64,000 bases of DNA, taken from Boswellia sacra (lineage: Eukaryota > Streptophyta > Magnoliopsida > Sapindales > Burseraceae). The stretch is taken from NCBI GenBank assembly GCA_013180625.2, contig SNVD02007184.1:124001-188000 (forward strand). Reading direction: 5' to 3'. A model generated the notes under the pieces. The model was not told the origin of the DNA and searched no databases. It worked only from the letters and a program-made list of their open reading frames with translations. The position numbers and the translations under genes were made by a program. Positions within the stretch are counted from its first letter, which is position 1, and each line of letters opens with the position of its first letter. Shown here one piece after another: positions 45,805 to 59,434 of this stretch.

Positions 45805-46780
45805 TTCTCTTCTTCTCCTTCTTCTATTTCTTTTTCATGGATAACTAATAGTGGACTCATAATTGTTGGTGGGGGATTGTTGCTTTGAAGTGAATTATAA
45901 CTTGATTGATGCTATGATTCTTTTTCTTCTTCTACTTATTTTCTCTCATTTCTTGATGATTCATTGACACATGATGATAGACCCATAATTGATGACGGGG
46001 GATCATTTTGTTGATATGAATTATGTTTGAGTTATGTATTATTTCATGCCTAATGTGTGATAACGTGTTAGAATCGTGTTAAGGTTAATATGCTTTGTTA
46101 TGATTTCTCCTTCTTCTTTTCTTTTCTTCTTTTCTTGTTTGTTCATTGAGATATATCGGTGGACTAACAATTGATGGTAAGGGACTTACAAGTTGATATA
46201 ATCTTTGATTTGAATAATGACATGCTCTTTTTCTACTCTTTCTTTTGTTGTTTATTGATGCATGATAGAGGTCTCATGATTGATAGTGAGAGTCCATCAT
46301 GTTGACATGAGTTAATGACTGGATAATATGCCATGTTTTGCTTAATATGAGATGCAATGATTAGAAATATGTTGTAGGAGTAATATGTTTTATGCATGTT
46401 CTTATTCTTTTCTGTTGAGTGTTAGAATCATGATTAGGTGGACATATGCATCTTTTTTTTTTTATCACTTCTTATTCTTTTCTTGATAGACAAGAGTTGA
46501 CAATTAATGATAAACTCATGATTGTTGTTGAGAAGTCATTATTTTGATAGTATCTCATTTATTGAGTTGCTTCAATTATTGCCATATTTATTATGTAGAT
46601 TTAGTTTGTATGGAAATAGCATGTGGTGTTTAGATTGCATGTCTAGGAATTTGATAATCGTTTAAATCAATGTTGTGTTGTTTTCTTTGAGATCTAATGA
46701 ATGATAGATGGTTTCACATTTGGTGATAAAGGATCTATTACTTGATTAGGTCTCATTTATTCTGTTTGTGTGTTAATTTA
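45805..46780. repeat. Degenerate tandem repeat array, about six units
   Basis: Each unit has a pyrimidine run (TTCTTCTTCT type), then GATGATTCATTGA-like sequence, then a (C/T)ATAATTGATG core, a purine-rich GGGGGATC-like block and TTGATATGAATTA. Units start near 45808, 45930, 46105, 46230, 46450 and 46675. Spacing varies from about 120 to 225 bases. No coding capacity. Confidence 0.6.
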
Positions 46781-47634
46781 TGTTTGGTTGTCAAAGTTTG
46801 GGCTATGTTTTATTCATATTATTTCATTATTATGGTTATTTGAAGGATATCAGTGGATGATTTTCCATTACTTTTTATTTTTTCTTTACTTTATGCATTT
46901 ATAGAATTGATGTAATCCCTTTCCCCATTTCCCTATGTTTTCTAGAATTGTGATTCTATTCTCCTCCTTCTTTCCTTTAATGTATAAAATTCTCACACCT
47001 CACATGCTAATAAAGATAAAACAAGTTGTGTCTTAAAATGAATTAGGATTAATGAAGTAAACAGTAATATAATAAAAAATTTGGAGTTAGAAATCCGAGT
47101 GGAGGCTAGATTTCGCAGCTAGGTAAGGTCTAATATCGTACCTAACTTCCCGAACCTATCTCTAAAGGGGTAAAGGTAGTTTAGGTTTAGAAGCAAGGAA
47201 TCGGACTACCGTCACTCATAATTTTCCCATGTTTAGAATATGGCTAGCGACTCCATTTCATTTCTCCAGGCTTGCCTTTATAGCTTGTTTTGTGTTCCTT
47301 TTAGTCCTTTTGGACTTTGACACAGTATCACAGTTGTAATAGCTCTAACGGGATAAAAGCTCCGTCCAGAGCAGTTATCTAGGAATAGGCCATAAAAACA
47401 TATAAATCATGGTGGATTAAGAAAAGAAACATAGTAATTATAGCAATAATTCAAGGAGTTCATTAAAAACTTGAAATTGCCTAAAGGAGAACAATTAATG
47501 TATAGAGGATCACTCCAAGTAAAGAAGACATACAGGATAGCTAAACTCATTTTTAATACCTATAAAAGACACCATATGTACCTAAAGAACAAGCAATAAG
47601 GTCCAACCAAAACCATTCTCATCGTTCCTTTCTT
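46781..47634. other. Gene-free stretch, possible end of a long retroelement LTR
   Basis: No gene. At 47241-47255 TGGCTAGCGACTCC resembles, with two extra bases, the GGCGACTCC primer-binding sequence seen next to Ogre/Tat-type LTRs. With the TATA region and repeats upstream, this could be a decayed long LTR. Support is weak. Confidence 0.25.
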
Positions 47635-48827
<1,193 letters not shown>

Positions 48828-48850
<23 letters not shown>

Positions 48851-49831
48851 CAATAGCCAATAGATGTGACCCAATATCCTATTATCTCATAATTATAGTG
48901 GGTCTAATCCATTAATATTAGCCAATTCCACTGTAGGTCTAAAGGTACTCTTGAATTAAATATTCTTTACAGAAAGCTTAATAATTTAATCCAATTAAAT
49001 TATTTGTTTAAGCTCATTTATTGAGCAACAGGTTTATATAACTATCATTCATATAGTAATAATTGGGAGTTAGATGTAATTTACCATTTTACCCTTCAAA
49101 TTACATCTAAATCCCTTGATACCAGTTTTACACCATTGAAATGATTTAAGATTTATTATAATAAAGCTTAGTTTAATGAACATCCTTCATTAAACAATTG
49201 GTTAAGATTTTATCATTTAAAACCTTGGAAAACCATCAAAGTGGTATTCTGCAATACTTCTGGAGTCATGAATTCCATAACTGCGGTATAGTGTTTACTA
49301 GAATATAGATCTTACAATCCTAACTAGCCAAGGTATGGATCTTTCTTTTTGAGGTCTTACATTTTATTCTTGGCAAAGGCCATAGCCTATATACTAGATA
49401 TACAATACCCATTCAAGAGTAAGATAGGAATGTCTTTAGTGCTTATGGTTTTCTACCAAATAGTTAATTTTGATGTGATCCACGTTCAATGCATTCATAA
49501 TGAACAAGTGCCTTCATCTTGAAGTCTCTACTTCAAATGGTTAAAGACTCATCATTTCCCTATTAAAAATAAAAAATACAATAACCTTGTCCAAACAAAA
49601 CGTCCAGCTTTTGTTTATAGGTCATGAAATCAATTTGAACTATGATAAAGTTTTTTATCTCGTTTATATCTCACATAAACAAAAACTTGATTAATGTACA
49701 AGATCTGGAACCTTTTGTCATTGATAAAATCATATTAGGTAAATATAAATAATAACACTTTATTAATTTATAATAATAATGTTCGTATATTACAGGGAAA
49801 ATATCCATACTCTTAGGGCACAATTCTATCA
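48828..49831 (-). repeat. Candidate solo LTR (Copia-like)
   Basis: The minus strand opens TGTGATAGAATTGTGCCCTA, a start I associate with plant Copia-type LTRs. On the plus strand the block begins TGTTCAATATTAC near 48828. No internal region or partner LTR is present, and no 5-bp target duplication was recognised. It slightly overlaps the outer edge of the right inverted repeat, so one of the two borders is imprecise. Confidence 0.33.
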
Positions 49832-50334
49832 CAGACTTTAGACCAAAAAACAATCAGTCTTTTAATCTAAGACATTTTCATATGAATAACAAAAGCTAAA
49901 AATTTTAGTTCTTATCTTAATGCAAATGTCTGAATCATTTATTACTTCTCTAATTCTCTTAAATGTCTTTATAAAATTCATCTATGATGAATTTAACATA
50001 GCTTAATATTTTAATTTTGAAACATTATTATTTATTTCTCAATTATATACATTTGAATAAATTAAATCCATAATAAATTTTGAATGCAAATATTTTTACT
50101 ATGTCAAATAAAATCATAAGTGAAAATAATTATATAAATAGCGATATATGTATAAAACTATTAGTTTTAAGACATTTCAATCAGATATTAAAATAAAATA
50201 AACAACAAATATATAGATTTTTATATTCAAATATATTCAGATTTTATTTTAATTTTGACCTATTCAGTTTCAGACAAAGAAAAAAATTCGCCACCTTAGA
50301 TTAACGATATTGCATTCTAAGACTCGCGCATATA

Positions 50335-50370
<36 letters not shown>

Positions 50371-50446
50371 CAAAACCCAAATAACAACCTACCATCACTT
50401 TACATACCTTTCGTTAGCTTTCCCTCTACTACTCTTCCGAATCATC
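49832..50446 (+). other. Upstream region of the terpene synthase pseudogene with a TA microsatellite
   Basis: AT-rich and gene-free. A (TA)n tract of about 38 bases lies at 50330-50368. Pyrimidine-rich leader sequence (TTTCCCTCTACTACTCTTCC, about 50420) precedes the ATG at 50447. Confidence 0.5.
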
Positions 50447-52867
50447 ATGGAGTACCAAAGAAAACAATTGCAAGCTCAAGACCATCAATTTCTTTGTGAC
50501 CGGATGAAGTCTGAAGCCTCTGATATGATGCCACCGCCAACTATAAGCCAAACACTTGGAATTATGATTTTATTCAATCTCTTACTAGCAAATATGGGGT
50601 ACCCTCAGATTTATATATCCCCATCCGTCGACATTTCGCTTTAATTGATCATTTTTTTATTTTCTCAAGTGTGTTTAAGACGTTGAAACAATTGGCATTA
50701 ACTGTGTAATGTTTTAGCAGGGAGACGGATACAAAAGCCGGGCTGACAAGTTGAAGAAGGATGTGTCGCACGTTGTTCGTTGAAGCCATAGACGTTTTAG
50801 CTAAGCTAGAGCTTATTGACAGCATCATAAAACTAGGCCTGTCTACCCTCTCTGAGTAGGAAATCCGGGATGCTTTAGAAGCTGTAGCATACATTCATGA
50901 GAATGAAGACCGTTGTGTAAAAGAGGACCTCTATGCTACTGCATTTATGCTTTAGGCTCCTCAGGCAGCATGGCAAAGAAATTTCACAAGGTACGTGTAT
51001 ATATATGTGTGTGTGTGTGTGTCTAACACACATTACTCTAAAATTTTTAGTCAAAATTAAATTTTACTTTAAAGTCGTCTATAATCTAACTTTGAAATAT
51101 ATGCCCAGCGTTTAATCACTCAGATATGTTTAGCTGCGTCATGGATGAAAAGGGTACATTTTCAACGAACAAATGTGCAGATACGAAAGGATTAATCGAA
51201 CTTTTGGAGGCCTCAAATCGAGCTTTAGAAGCTGAAAACATCCTGGAGAAGGCTAAAGTTTTCTTGGTTGGAACTCTCAAGGGTATCCACTCCACTTCGG
51301 ACAGTGAACATGCCAAAAAAGTGGCCCATTCTTTGGAACTTTCATCGCATTGGAGAGTACAGTGGCTTGAAGTCAGATGGCACGTAAACGCGTGCGAAAA
51401 AGACAGAAACATGAGCATGATTTTACTTGAGTTGACAAAACTTAACTTCGACAGTATTAAGTTCACCATTTTATTTAAAAGTTCAATTTAGTAATGCAAG
51501 ATAAAAATATTTTGATATTATATTAATTTATCATTTTATCTAAAAACTTAAACTAGTAGATATGAGTTTAATATTAATTTTATACTTCAATAGACAGGGT
51601 TCAGGCCATACTACAAAATGAATTAAATCAGATAACAATTAAGACGAATTGGATGCGATTGTTTGTGATTATAAGCATGAAACTACCCGACTAATTTTAG
51701 AAAAAAAAGATGATCCCGAAGAGAAGTAACATCTTAATTATTCTTTTGCGATAATAGGTGGTGGAGGAATCTGGGTCTGGTTGAGAACTTAAAAGTTTTC
51801 GAGGAATCGAGTGGTTGAATGTTTCATGTGCTCCGTGGGACTTGTTTTTGAGCCTGAGCACAGCTGCTTCAGAAAATGTCTTAGTAAAGCTATTATCTTC
51901 GTACTAGTAATTGATGATATCTATGATATCCATGGTTCATTGCAAGAACTACAACAGTTCGCTGATGCCGTTGATAGGTTAGCGTGTGTTTATGTATACA
52001 TCATGCATGTGAACATTAGATAACAATCTTTTGACTATTTGCATATCTATCGGATGGAATCTTTCTTAAAAAATATCTCAATCTGTTTCTTATGCTCAGG
52101 TGGAAGTCCAACAAAAATGAACACCTTCCGGAGTGTATGAAAATAGCTTTTCAAGCAATCCACGAGACTACCAACGAAATCGCTTACGAGTTTTCGAAGC
52201 GAAAGGCAGGGAGCTATTCAGTGTTACCTCACATCGGAAAGCGGTACTGTATAGTTTATTCATTTACAAATAGTCATCTACAATTGGTCGCCATCAAAAT
52301 TTTCCTAGCAAGGTGAAACAATTAATATCTTTGGCTTATGCTTATCTAGTGGGCAGATTTTCGTAAGGCATTATTTGTGGAAGCAAAGTAGTGCCACAAT
52401 GGCTATGCTTCATCCCTAGAAGAATATTTAAGTAACGCATGGATTTCATCATCCGGCACTGTGCTTGCTGTCCATTCCTTTTTAGCTATAATATGAATGA
52501 TGATGCGAGAAAGCAAACCGCTGATTTTCTTGAGCATCACGGTCTCTTGTATAATTCATCTCCAATTATCCACTTCAGCGGTATAATTAATTATCATGAT
52601 TTCAGTATTTCAAAAAATTAAGTTGGGAATTAAATTTGTCTTTGTTCCTTTTTGCCGTTTAATATTGACTTGATTAAGTTACATAATTCTAAATATATTA
52701 ACAGGCCGAATTCGAAAGAGGTAATGTTGCTTCATCAATTCTGTGTTACATGCGAGAATTGGATGTCTCAACAGGAGGTAGCTCCCACTCATATTAAAAG
52801 ACTGATTAGTAAAAGTGGGACAAATATTAATGATCCTTCGTCACATCCATTTAGTAACACTAAATAG
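50447..52867 (+). pseudogene. Terpene synthase pseudogene (TPS-b-like), all seven exons traceable
   Basis: Exons by similarity: 1 (50447-50640, ANYKPNTWNYDFIQSLTSKY after a frame change near 50525); 2 (about 50720-50990, LELIDSIIKLGLSTLSE, stop, then KEDLYATAF and RLLRQHGKEISQ); 3 (about 51120-51420, MDEKGTF to VQWLEVRWHVNACEKD); 4 (about 51755-51977, with DDIYDIHG, the metal-binding DDxxD motif); 5 (about 52100-52245, RWKSNKNEHLPECMKIAFQ); 6 (about 52345-52590, WADFRKALFVEAK, stop, YASSLEEYLSNAWISSSGTV, YNSSPII); 7 (about 52703-52867, ERGNVASSILCYMREL and HIKRLIS). Family members ionise prenyl diphosphates; RNYKP/NYKP-W sequence at the start suggests a monoterpene synthase ancestor, though the full RRx8W motif is not seen. 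At least two stops and four frame changes rule out a functional enzyme. Confidence 0.92.
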
Positions 52868-53759
52868 ATATTAAATAATTTTCATTCGACCCTTTGAGTT
52901 TGATAAATATTTAAATAATCCTAGTATATGTTTCAAATAAAAATTTTCAATGGTTTAATTATTTTTAAGTTTATAAAAATAACTTATCTTTAATTAATAT
53001 TGATTAATGGTTAGACAGTTAGAGGTTAAATTGTGATTTTGAATGTTTAAGGTCATTTTGTGATTTATGAACCCTCCCCAAGGGTTGGAAAAAATTATTT
53101 AATGCCACTTTGTAAACCCCATTAAAATGTAGGGAGGTTTGTTTCTAGAAGTATTAGCCATATTTTGGGGGTAAAAACTCCTGTAAACATTATTAAAAAA
53201 TTCATAAATTTTGAGAATGAATTAATAAATGAATTTGTTTGATTATCCGAATATAAGAAGTAGTACTATTACAACAGCATACCTTTTTAATTATTATTAT
53301 TTTTTAATAAGAAACGACATTACACAACAATATGTATTATTCAAGGTAACTCTTATAAAGAAAATTTTATCTCTTGTGTAAACAATTATAGTTGATTTCT
53401 CTATATTGTATGGCTAATTTTCATTTGTCTAAACTATAATGCAAATAAAATTTAATCAGTTCAAATTATATAGATTTGATTTTTTGTTTTTGGTTTAGAC
53501 AATATTTTTTAAAAATGTACATTAACTAATATTATATTTTAAACCAATATCAACTACATATAATTTTAAAAAATAAAAAAACATATTCTTATTTAATTTT
53601 GAAAGGAAAAACATAAAATTTATAAACTAATACACCCCGTAATGTTTGGTTAAATCAAAATAAATTGGTGATTGTTTAAAAAGCATTTATGGTTAATAAT
53701 AATAATGATGATGACAACATTTGTATAAATGTGGCCATCAAAACGGTGCGCAGAGGTGG
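52868..53759. other. Gene-free intergenic stretch
   Basis: AT-rich, no coding or element structure seen. Confidence 0.5.
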
Positions 53760-54196
53760 CAACACTGAAAAAAATGAGGCCGAAAGTGAGGGCATTAGGC
53801 GTTCAGTAACTGTAGTATTTTATACAAATTAGAAGAGAAGAAGATAGTCCGAAGCGGCAACCCCCAGTAGCAGCCGCAGCCGCGTCCTCGCCCTCGCCCT
53901 CGCCCTCGCAGGCCCCCTGGGTGACCCGAATTTTCTCAACCCAATCTAGACTTTTTTTTTTTCTTTGTTTCTTCTTTTTGTTCTCACTTGTTTGGGGGTT
54001 CCTCTCTCTCTGTCTCTCTCTCGCTCTCTCCCGTCTCTGTTCGGTTTAATTTAATGATAATTCATTAATCGCCGTATATCGGATTATCTTTGCGTGAAAT
54101 AAGATTAAAGAGAGAGACGGCTATTGGAAGAGCAAAAAGAATAACAACAAAAAAAAACATAGTTATATAATAATAATAATAACGATAATAAAAAAG
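53760..54196 (+). promoter_or_regulatory. Promoter and 5' leader of the eIF4B-related gene
   Basis: A sharp rise in GC near 53860-53935, with a CCCTCG hexamer repeated about four times (53883-53910), is followed by a CT-rich tract (about 54001-54040), a common plant 5' leader feature. No clear TATA box was placed. The leader then turns A-rich up to the ATG at 54197. Confidence 0.5.
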
Positions 54197-57100
54197 ATGT
54201 CGAAGAAGAAAGCATTCAGTGGCAATACTATGACTCTCAAAGACTTTCATGGAGGTTCTATTCCCACTGATCTTCCTCTCCCTTCGGCTCCTGGTGTGTA
54301 AGTCCCGATCACCTTTCCCCTTTTATTTATTCTTTCAGCATTAGATCTAGATCCTTGCTTGCTTTTATGTGGTATGTGCATGTATGAATAATTAGCGATA
54401 CTAGATCTCCGTAGCTTGTTAATTTTGTGATTGTTTTTTCCAACAGTATTGTTAGGCCTATGGATCGTACTAGTTATGACCGACCCGCATCATGGGGGAA
54501 CCCCATCGCCAGACCTGACCATCGCCCCAGGCCCAATTCTTCTCCTGCGACTAGGCATTTTGATGATAAAACTCCCTTTCTTGCTCACGCCGTGCACATT
54601 GGCCGTAATTTTGATGAGGATGAGAGAAAACCATTAGATGGGGTTTCTGTTCCACGTAGAACGGTTAGTGATGACAGTTTTCGTGTTCCACCTAGTCACG
54701 TGGAGCTTAAGCCTGAGCCTGTGCCTGCTGGTAGGGCGTCTGGTTGGGCTGGATCAGGATCGGTGCCCATAGTTTCAAGTGGGGCTGCGAATTCGTATGC
54801 GGGTAGCATAGTTGAGCAAACTCATGTCTGTGTGAATTCACTGAATTCTAGAAGCAATGGTGTGCAGGCGGTCTCTGGGTCATACCCTAATGCTTGGACT
54901 GCAAGGAAGGAGGTGTTACTGGGTGTTAATGAGCCTGTGCAATGTGGACGGTCTGGCCAAAGTGCAGTTTCTAAGTTGGCTCATGCAAGTGCACTTGAAA
55001 AGGTTTCTTCAGGTAGATGGCAGTCAAAGCAATCGTTTCATTATCAAGCGCATCATGAAATAGAAAATGGATCACATCCAAAGGGCTATGATGATAATAC
55101 TGCATGCAACAGAATGCATGTGGTGGGGGGGAGGGAATTTTCGGATGCTACATTGGCAAGGCATGTGGAAAGAGGTTTGAATTTTGAAGACGTCCATGGT
55201 GGTAGAAAGGAAGAATTGGATTATGAAAGGACTGGGGCTTCTAATTATTTTGAAGTAAAAGAGAGGAAACAGAAATACTACACTGACAGGGTTCAACCTA
55301 TTCGTGCTGATGGAAAATTTAGTGGGGCTGAATCACTGCCCACTGTGCATTCTGAAGCATCAGAACGTCCTAAATTAAAATTACTTCCAAGAACAAGGCC
55401 GTTGGAGAATTTGGAACCACATGTTGCCAACTCTAAGCAGGTTATGATGGTTTTCTCTTATATTGCTTGAAGTTCATAACTAATTTGTATACATCATATT
55501 TTATCATTTACATCATATATATCGAATACAGGAGTACCATCAGATGAATGAATCTGCTCATGGTTATGTTGAAGCTGTTAACAGCATGCATGGAAATGTG
55601 AATCTGGCAAAAACTGATTTAGCTGGCACTGATGTTGGGAACCATGCAGTAGAACGCCCAAAGTTGAGTTTAAAGCCACGGTCACAGCCTCCTGAGCAAA
55701 TAGAAGATAGCATTGAAAAGGGAAGGTCAGTAATGTCAATTTTGAAGTTCTAGTAATTCTACTTTTATGATCTTTGTTATGTTAATTTGATGAATGTTAT
55801 GAAAGGGAACTTAAAAATAAGAAATTATTATTTTATTATTATTTTTCTTGTATGATAGGTTAAGTAAATATTGGAAAATGATTGATGCAGAGTTTAATAT
55901 GATTTCTCTCTTCTCTATGGTTTGGTTAAGCGTCTGTGCTGCTTACAGTTGATGGCTGTGAAATGCTTGCTGTAAAATGGACAGAGCACTAATTATACTA
56001 TTTAATTTAATGGGATTTTGTTTTCATTATTACTGAACTAAAAGATTTATGAGGATTATGCAATAGTTAGTTTATATTGATAACAGAATATTTCCTTTTA
56101 TCTTGAGCTAAAACTGTAATTTCCCTTTTGCACGTTATTTTCTTGTTATAACTGTATTTAGTTTGCTTTAGTCTAACTTAGAATTGGTTATTTTGGTTTT
56201 GCCATTGTATATGTTGATCATCCTTTTCGGTTTTCTATGAGTAGAAAACATCTAATTTTGCCATTTATATGTTTGAAATGATGATCTCCTTTTTTATTTA
56301 TTTTTTATATTAAATGGATAACAATTTGATATTGGTATAAGTCATGCATATATAAATTCGGGTTTTAGACATATTTACCGAGAATCTTTTAGTGGACTTC
56401 TTATATATATGTTGTGGTCTTTTCCCCTGTACATCAGGAGATTGAAATTTTATTTCTTCCTTCTACCTGCTTGAGAGGATCCAATATTTTCTGCTTGCAA
56501 AAATTATTTGCTAGAAGCACTTTAGCAACACAGTGAAGAAAAAGAGATGAACTCGTGATTTTTCTTTTTTAAATATTTTCTGGTACTGTGGATGTTTAGC
56601 TGTTTAAAGTTGAGACAAAGCACAAATTAGAGCATATAAAGATCTAATTTGGAAGCATATTTGACAGCCTTCAAAACCTTTAGGAATCAGCATATTTTCT
56701 TTTGTGCTCTTTTTGCCTCTCATGGTCTTGGTTGGATGATAAAAATAAATTACTTAAAAGTTTGCCACCGAAGAAGGTTAGAAAAACTTTTGCTTCCGGG
56801 AGAAAAGAATTCTTTAAAAAAAAAAAAAAAAAAAAAAAGAGGTTGGAGGAAACTTAATTGTTGAGGAGAATTTAGATTTTTGAGTGAGATGGTTCTTTGT
56901 ATTAATAGATTTCAAGTTGCATAAAAGTATAGCCTGTTTCACTGGGCATAACTACACCAATGTTTCATCTGATTGATTTTACCATTCTTGACAAATTCAA
57001 TCATCATGGTGAAGAAGTGGATGTATGTTAACAAATTGTTTGAAGTTTATAATAGGAATTTATTAACTTTTGAAAGCAAATTTTTCAAAACATGCTTGGT

Positions 57101-58956
57101 AGACATTTGAAACTCGTTGATTTTATGAAAGTGATCTTTTAATTGCCAATCATATAATAGGGATCTTTTACACCTCTGTTGAATTGCATGGTGGCATTGT
57201 TAATTCTTGATATGATACATTTGATCTATTTATAAAATTATTGGAATCTGTTAAAGGGCTAGAAGTTAGAAGCAACTAATCCATTGCAGAAGAGCACCCC
57301 AGATAATATGTGTAGATTGTGAACGTTTCATAAATTATTATTTCATTTTTCTGTTTTGATCTGCCAAATTGATATGGAAATGTCCATGATTATGATGGGC
57401 TTCATTTGCCTTTGATATATTTGACCCCTGATTTAAATAAAGATAATTTGTTTGGGTTTTGGTGTAATTCATTATATTTATTTTTATTATGTTCAGACAA
57501 AAAGTATTCGTGTCTGTCAAATCCAATATTCAACATATAATATTCGGCCAAATCTGCCTTCTTATAACAATACAGTCCTTCTATATGTAGAGGGGCCAAG
57601 ATCCTACATGATTAACGCTAATGTAAAACAAGATTAAATTCTTTACGTGGCCAACCCTATTGTAAACAATACAGGTCCTAAAACATCTTATTTCCTAAAA
57701 TAGCTAGTAAAACTGAATTATGGATTCTCCATCAGAAATGTTGTAAAGAATTTTTTGCTGTGCATCCTGTATTACTACTTGTTATGATATGGCACGGACT
57801 CGAATTTTTAAGTTGTGTATTTTACTGGATAATGGGCCTTACTGTTGGTATTCATGAATGACTTCTAATAATATCTATTCCTGATGCAGAAATTCATTGT
57901 TTGGTGGTGCTCGGCCACGTGAACTGGTGAGTGGATATATTTGTCTACTTATTGGAAAACTTTAGTTGATTCTTTACTCCCATTTAATTTCTTCCATTGA
58001 TTCTTTGCATGTTTTTGGGAGAAAATATTGTAAATCTTTTCTTGTGATGATTTTTAAAATAGTTATTTTATTTTATTTTATCATTTTATTGATGTCATAA
58101 TGCATGTTTGAAGATTTAAGCTCCTGCCCTATCCTTTTAAGAATCCACAAAGGCAAAAAAGAAGTTACGGAAAACTTGTACATGTTGATAGTGCTTTGAT
58201 TGTTACCAAATACCACCTTCAATTTTTTTCTTAAACATTTCTGGTGACCTAAGATTTCAATTTTGATGGCAATTGCTAATGATTTTCTCAGGTTCTGAAG
58301 GAGCGAGGGGCTGACAATGTTGCTATTAACAATCATGATTTGGGTCAGCATTCTGATAGGTGACTTCCTTTTCTAATTGATGTTTTAGTAGACTTTTCAT
58401 TTCTATCTTTTACAGCTAAGTGACACTTTAAAACTTTTAAATTATATCTTACAAATAACTTATTGTTATGTGAAGAGTTAAACATAATATTTCCAAGACT
58501 GAACGGGCTCCTGAGCATACAAAGCCTACTCGCCAAAGTGACACAACTGAAAATCTTCCTCTTGATCAGAGGAATGGAAGGAAATATGAGAGGAAGGATC
58601 ACCGGTCAGATGGTGAGAGAGTTGATATGCAGAGGCGGAACTGGCGGAATGAGAATCGAAGAAATAACAGGGGTACTGAAAGGGAGCAACAACAGCAACA
58701 ACATGAGAGGCATTCTTCACCGGAGACCTGGCGCAAGCCAGTGGAGCAGCCCAAACAAACCTCTAATGATGCTGTTAGTCAGCGTTATGGAAAAGTATCC
58801 TCAGCTTTAGAGCTCGCCCAAGCATTTTCGAGATCATTCTCAGATCCAAAATTGGATGATCGATATTCTGGGCAAAGAGGCTTTACTGGCCGGACCCAGA
58901 TGCCTTTTTCTCGGCTGATGGGTCCTACCTCGAGGCCTCAAATTAATGGCTACTAA
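54197..58956 (+). CDS. eIF4B-related, largely disordered protein (six exons, 624 residues)
   Basis: Exons 54197-54297, 54447-55440, 55532-55725, 57890-57926, 58292-58359 and 58476-58956 join in frame (1875 bases including TAA) with GT...AG borders throughout. The protein starts MSKKKAFSGNTMTLKDFHGG and continues with a PTDLPLPSAPGV stretch; such a start marks a conserved plant family. The body is rich in Ser, Arg, Gly and Pro. ERPKLKLLPRTRPLE (end of exon 2) and ERPKLSLKPRSQPPE (exon 3) are two copies of one motif, and exon 4-5 encodes LFGGARPRELVLKERG. RPKLxLxPR and FGGA(R/K)Pxx motifs are typical of eIF4B-type translation initiation factors, so a role in translation or RNA binding is inferred. 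The C-terminus is Arg/Gln/Asn-rich and ends SRPQINGY. There is no RNA-recognition motif. No damage is seen, so the gene looks functional. Intron 3 is 2.16 kb with a 23-A run (56816-56838). Confidence 0.85.
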
Positions 58957-59434
58957 TTTTAAGTGCTTCTATGGTTATTTGGGCAACCCTGGGTGATAAG
59001 AAGACCACGGGTGGTAATTCTTCGTTAGCAGCAATCACTTCATGCGACGCGATGCTGTGATCATGTCCCCTACTTCTACGGACGAGTGTCTATTTAACAT
59101 TTTCTTTTTCTCCCATAATTTCCTGGAAGATAAATGTCATTCAAAATCATTTGCTGTCTCCTAAGGGCAACAGTGCCATCTTCTCTTAAGAGTTCTCATT
59201 TTTTACTTTTCGATTTTATTTTATTTTATAACTATTTGGTTTATCTTCTTTAAAGAGGAAAGTAATTTGTTGTTGCCTGGAATTTACTGTTGAGTATTAA
59301 GTGAGTGTACCATGATTTCAAGATATGCTTTCTTAATACAAGGGAGGGGTTATTAATTAATTTCCTCCTGTTAAAACTAATTTGACCTTGACTTTTATTG
59401 AAAGTTCAACTTTGAAGTGCAACTCAATGCTATT
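58957..59434 (+). other. 3' untranslated and downstream region
   Basis: Sequence after the stop at 58956 is AT/TTTT-rich with T-rich and AATACA-like signals near 59210-59340, where transcript ends would be expected. No other gene. Confidence 0.4.

Noticed and set aside
50447..52867. Functional terpene synthase
   Set aside because: Internal stops and frame changes in exons 1, 2, 4 and 6 and loss of the second metal-binding region.
54431..55063. Alternate-frame open stretches inside the eIF4B-related gene
   Set aside because: The spliced six-exon frame explains the region; the others are overlaps without motifs.
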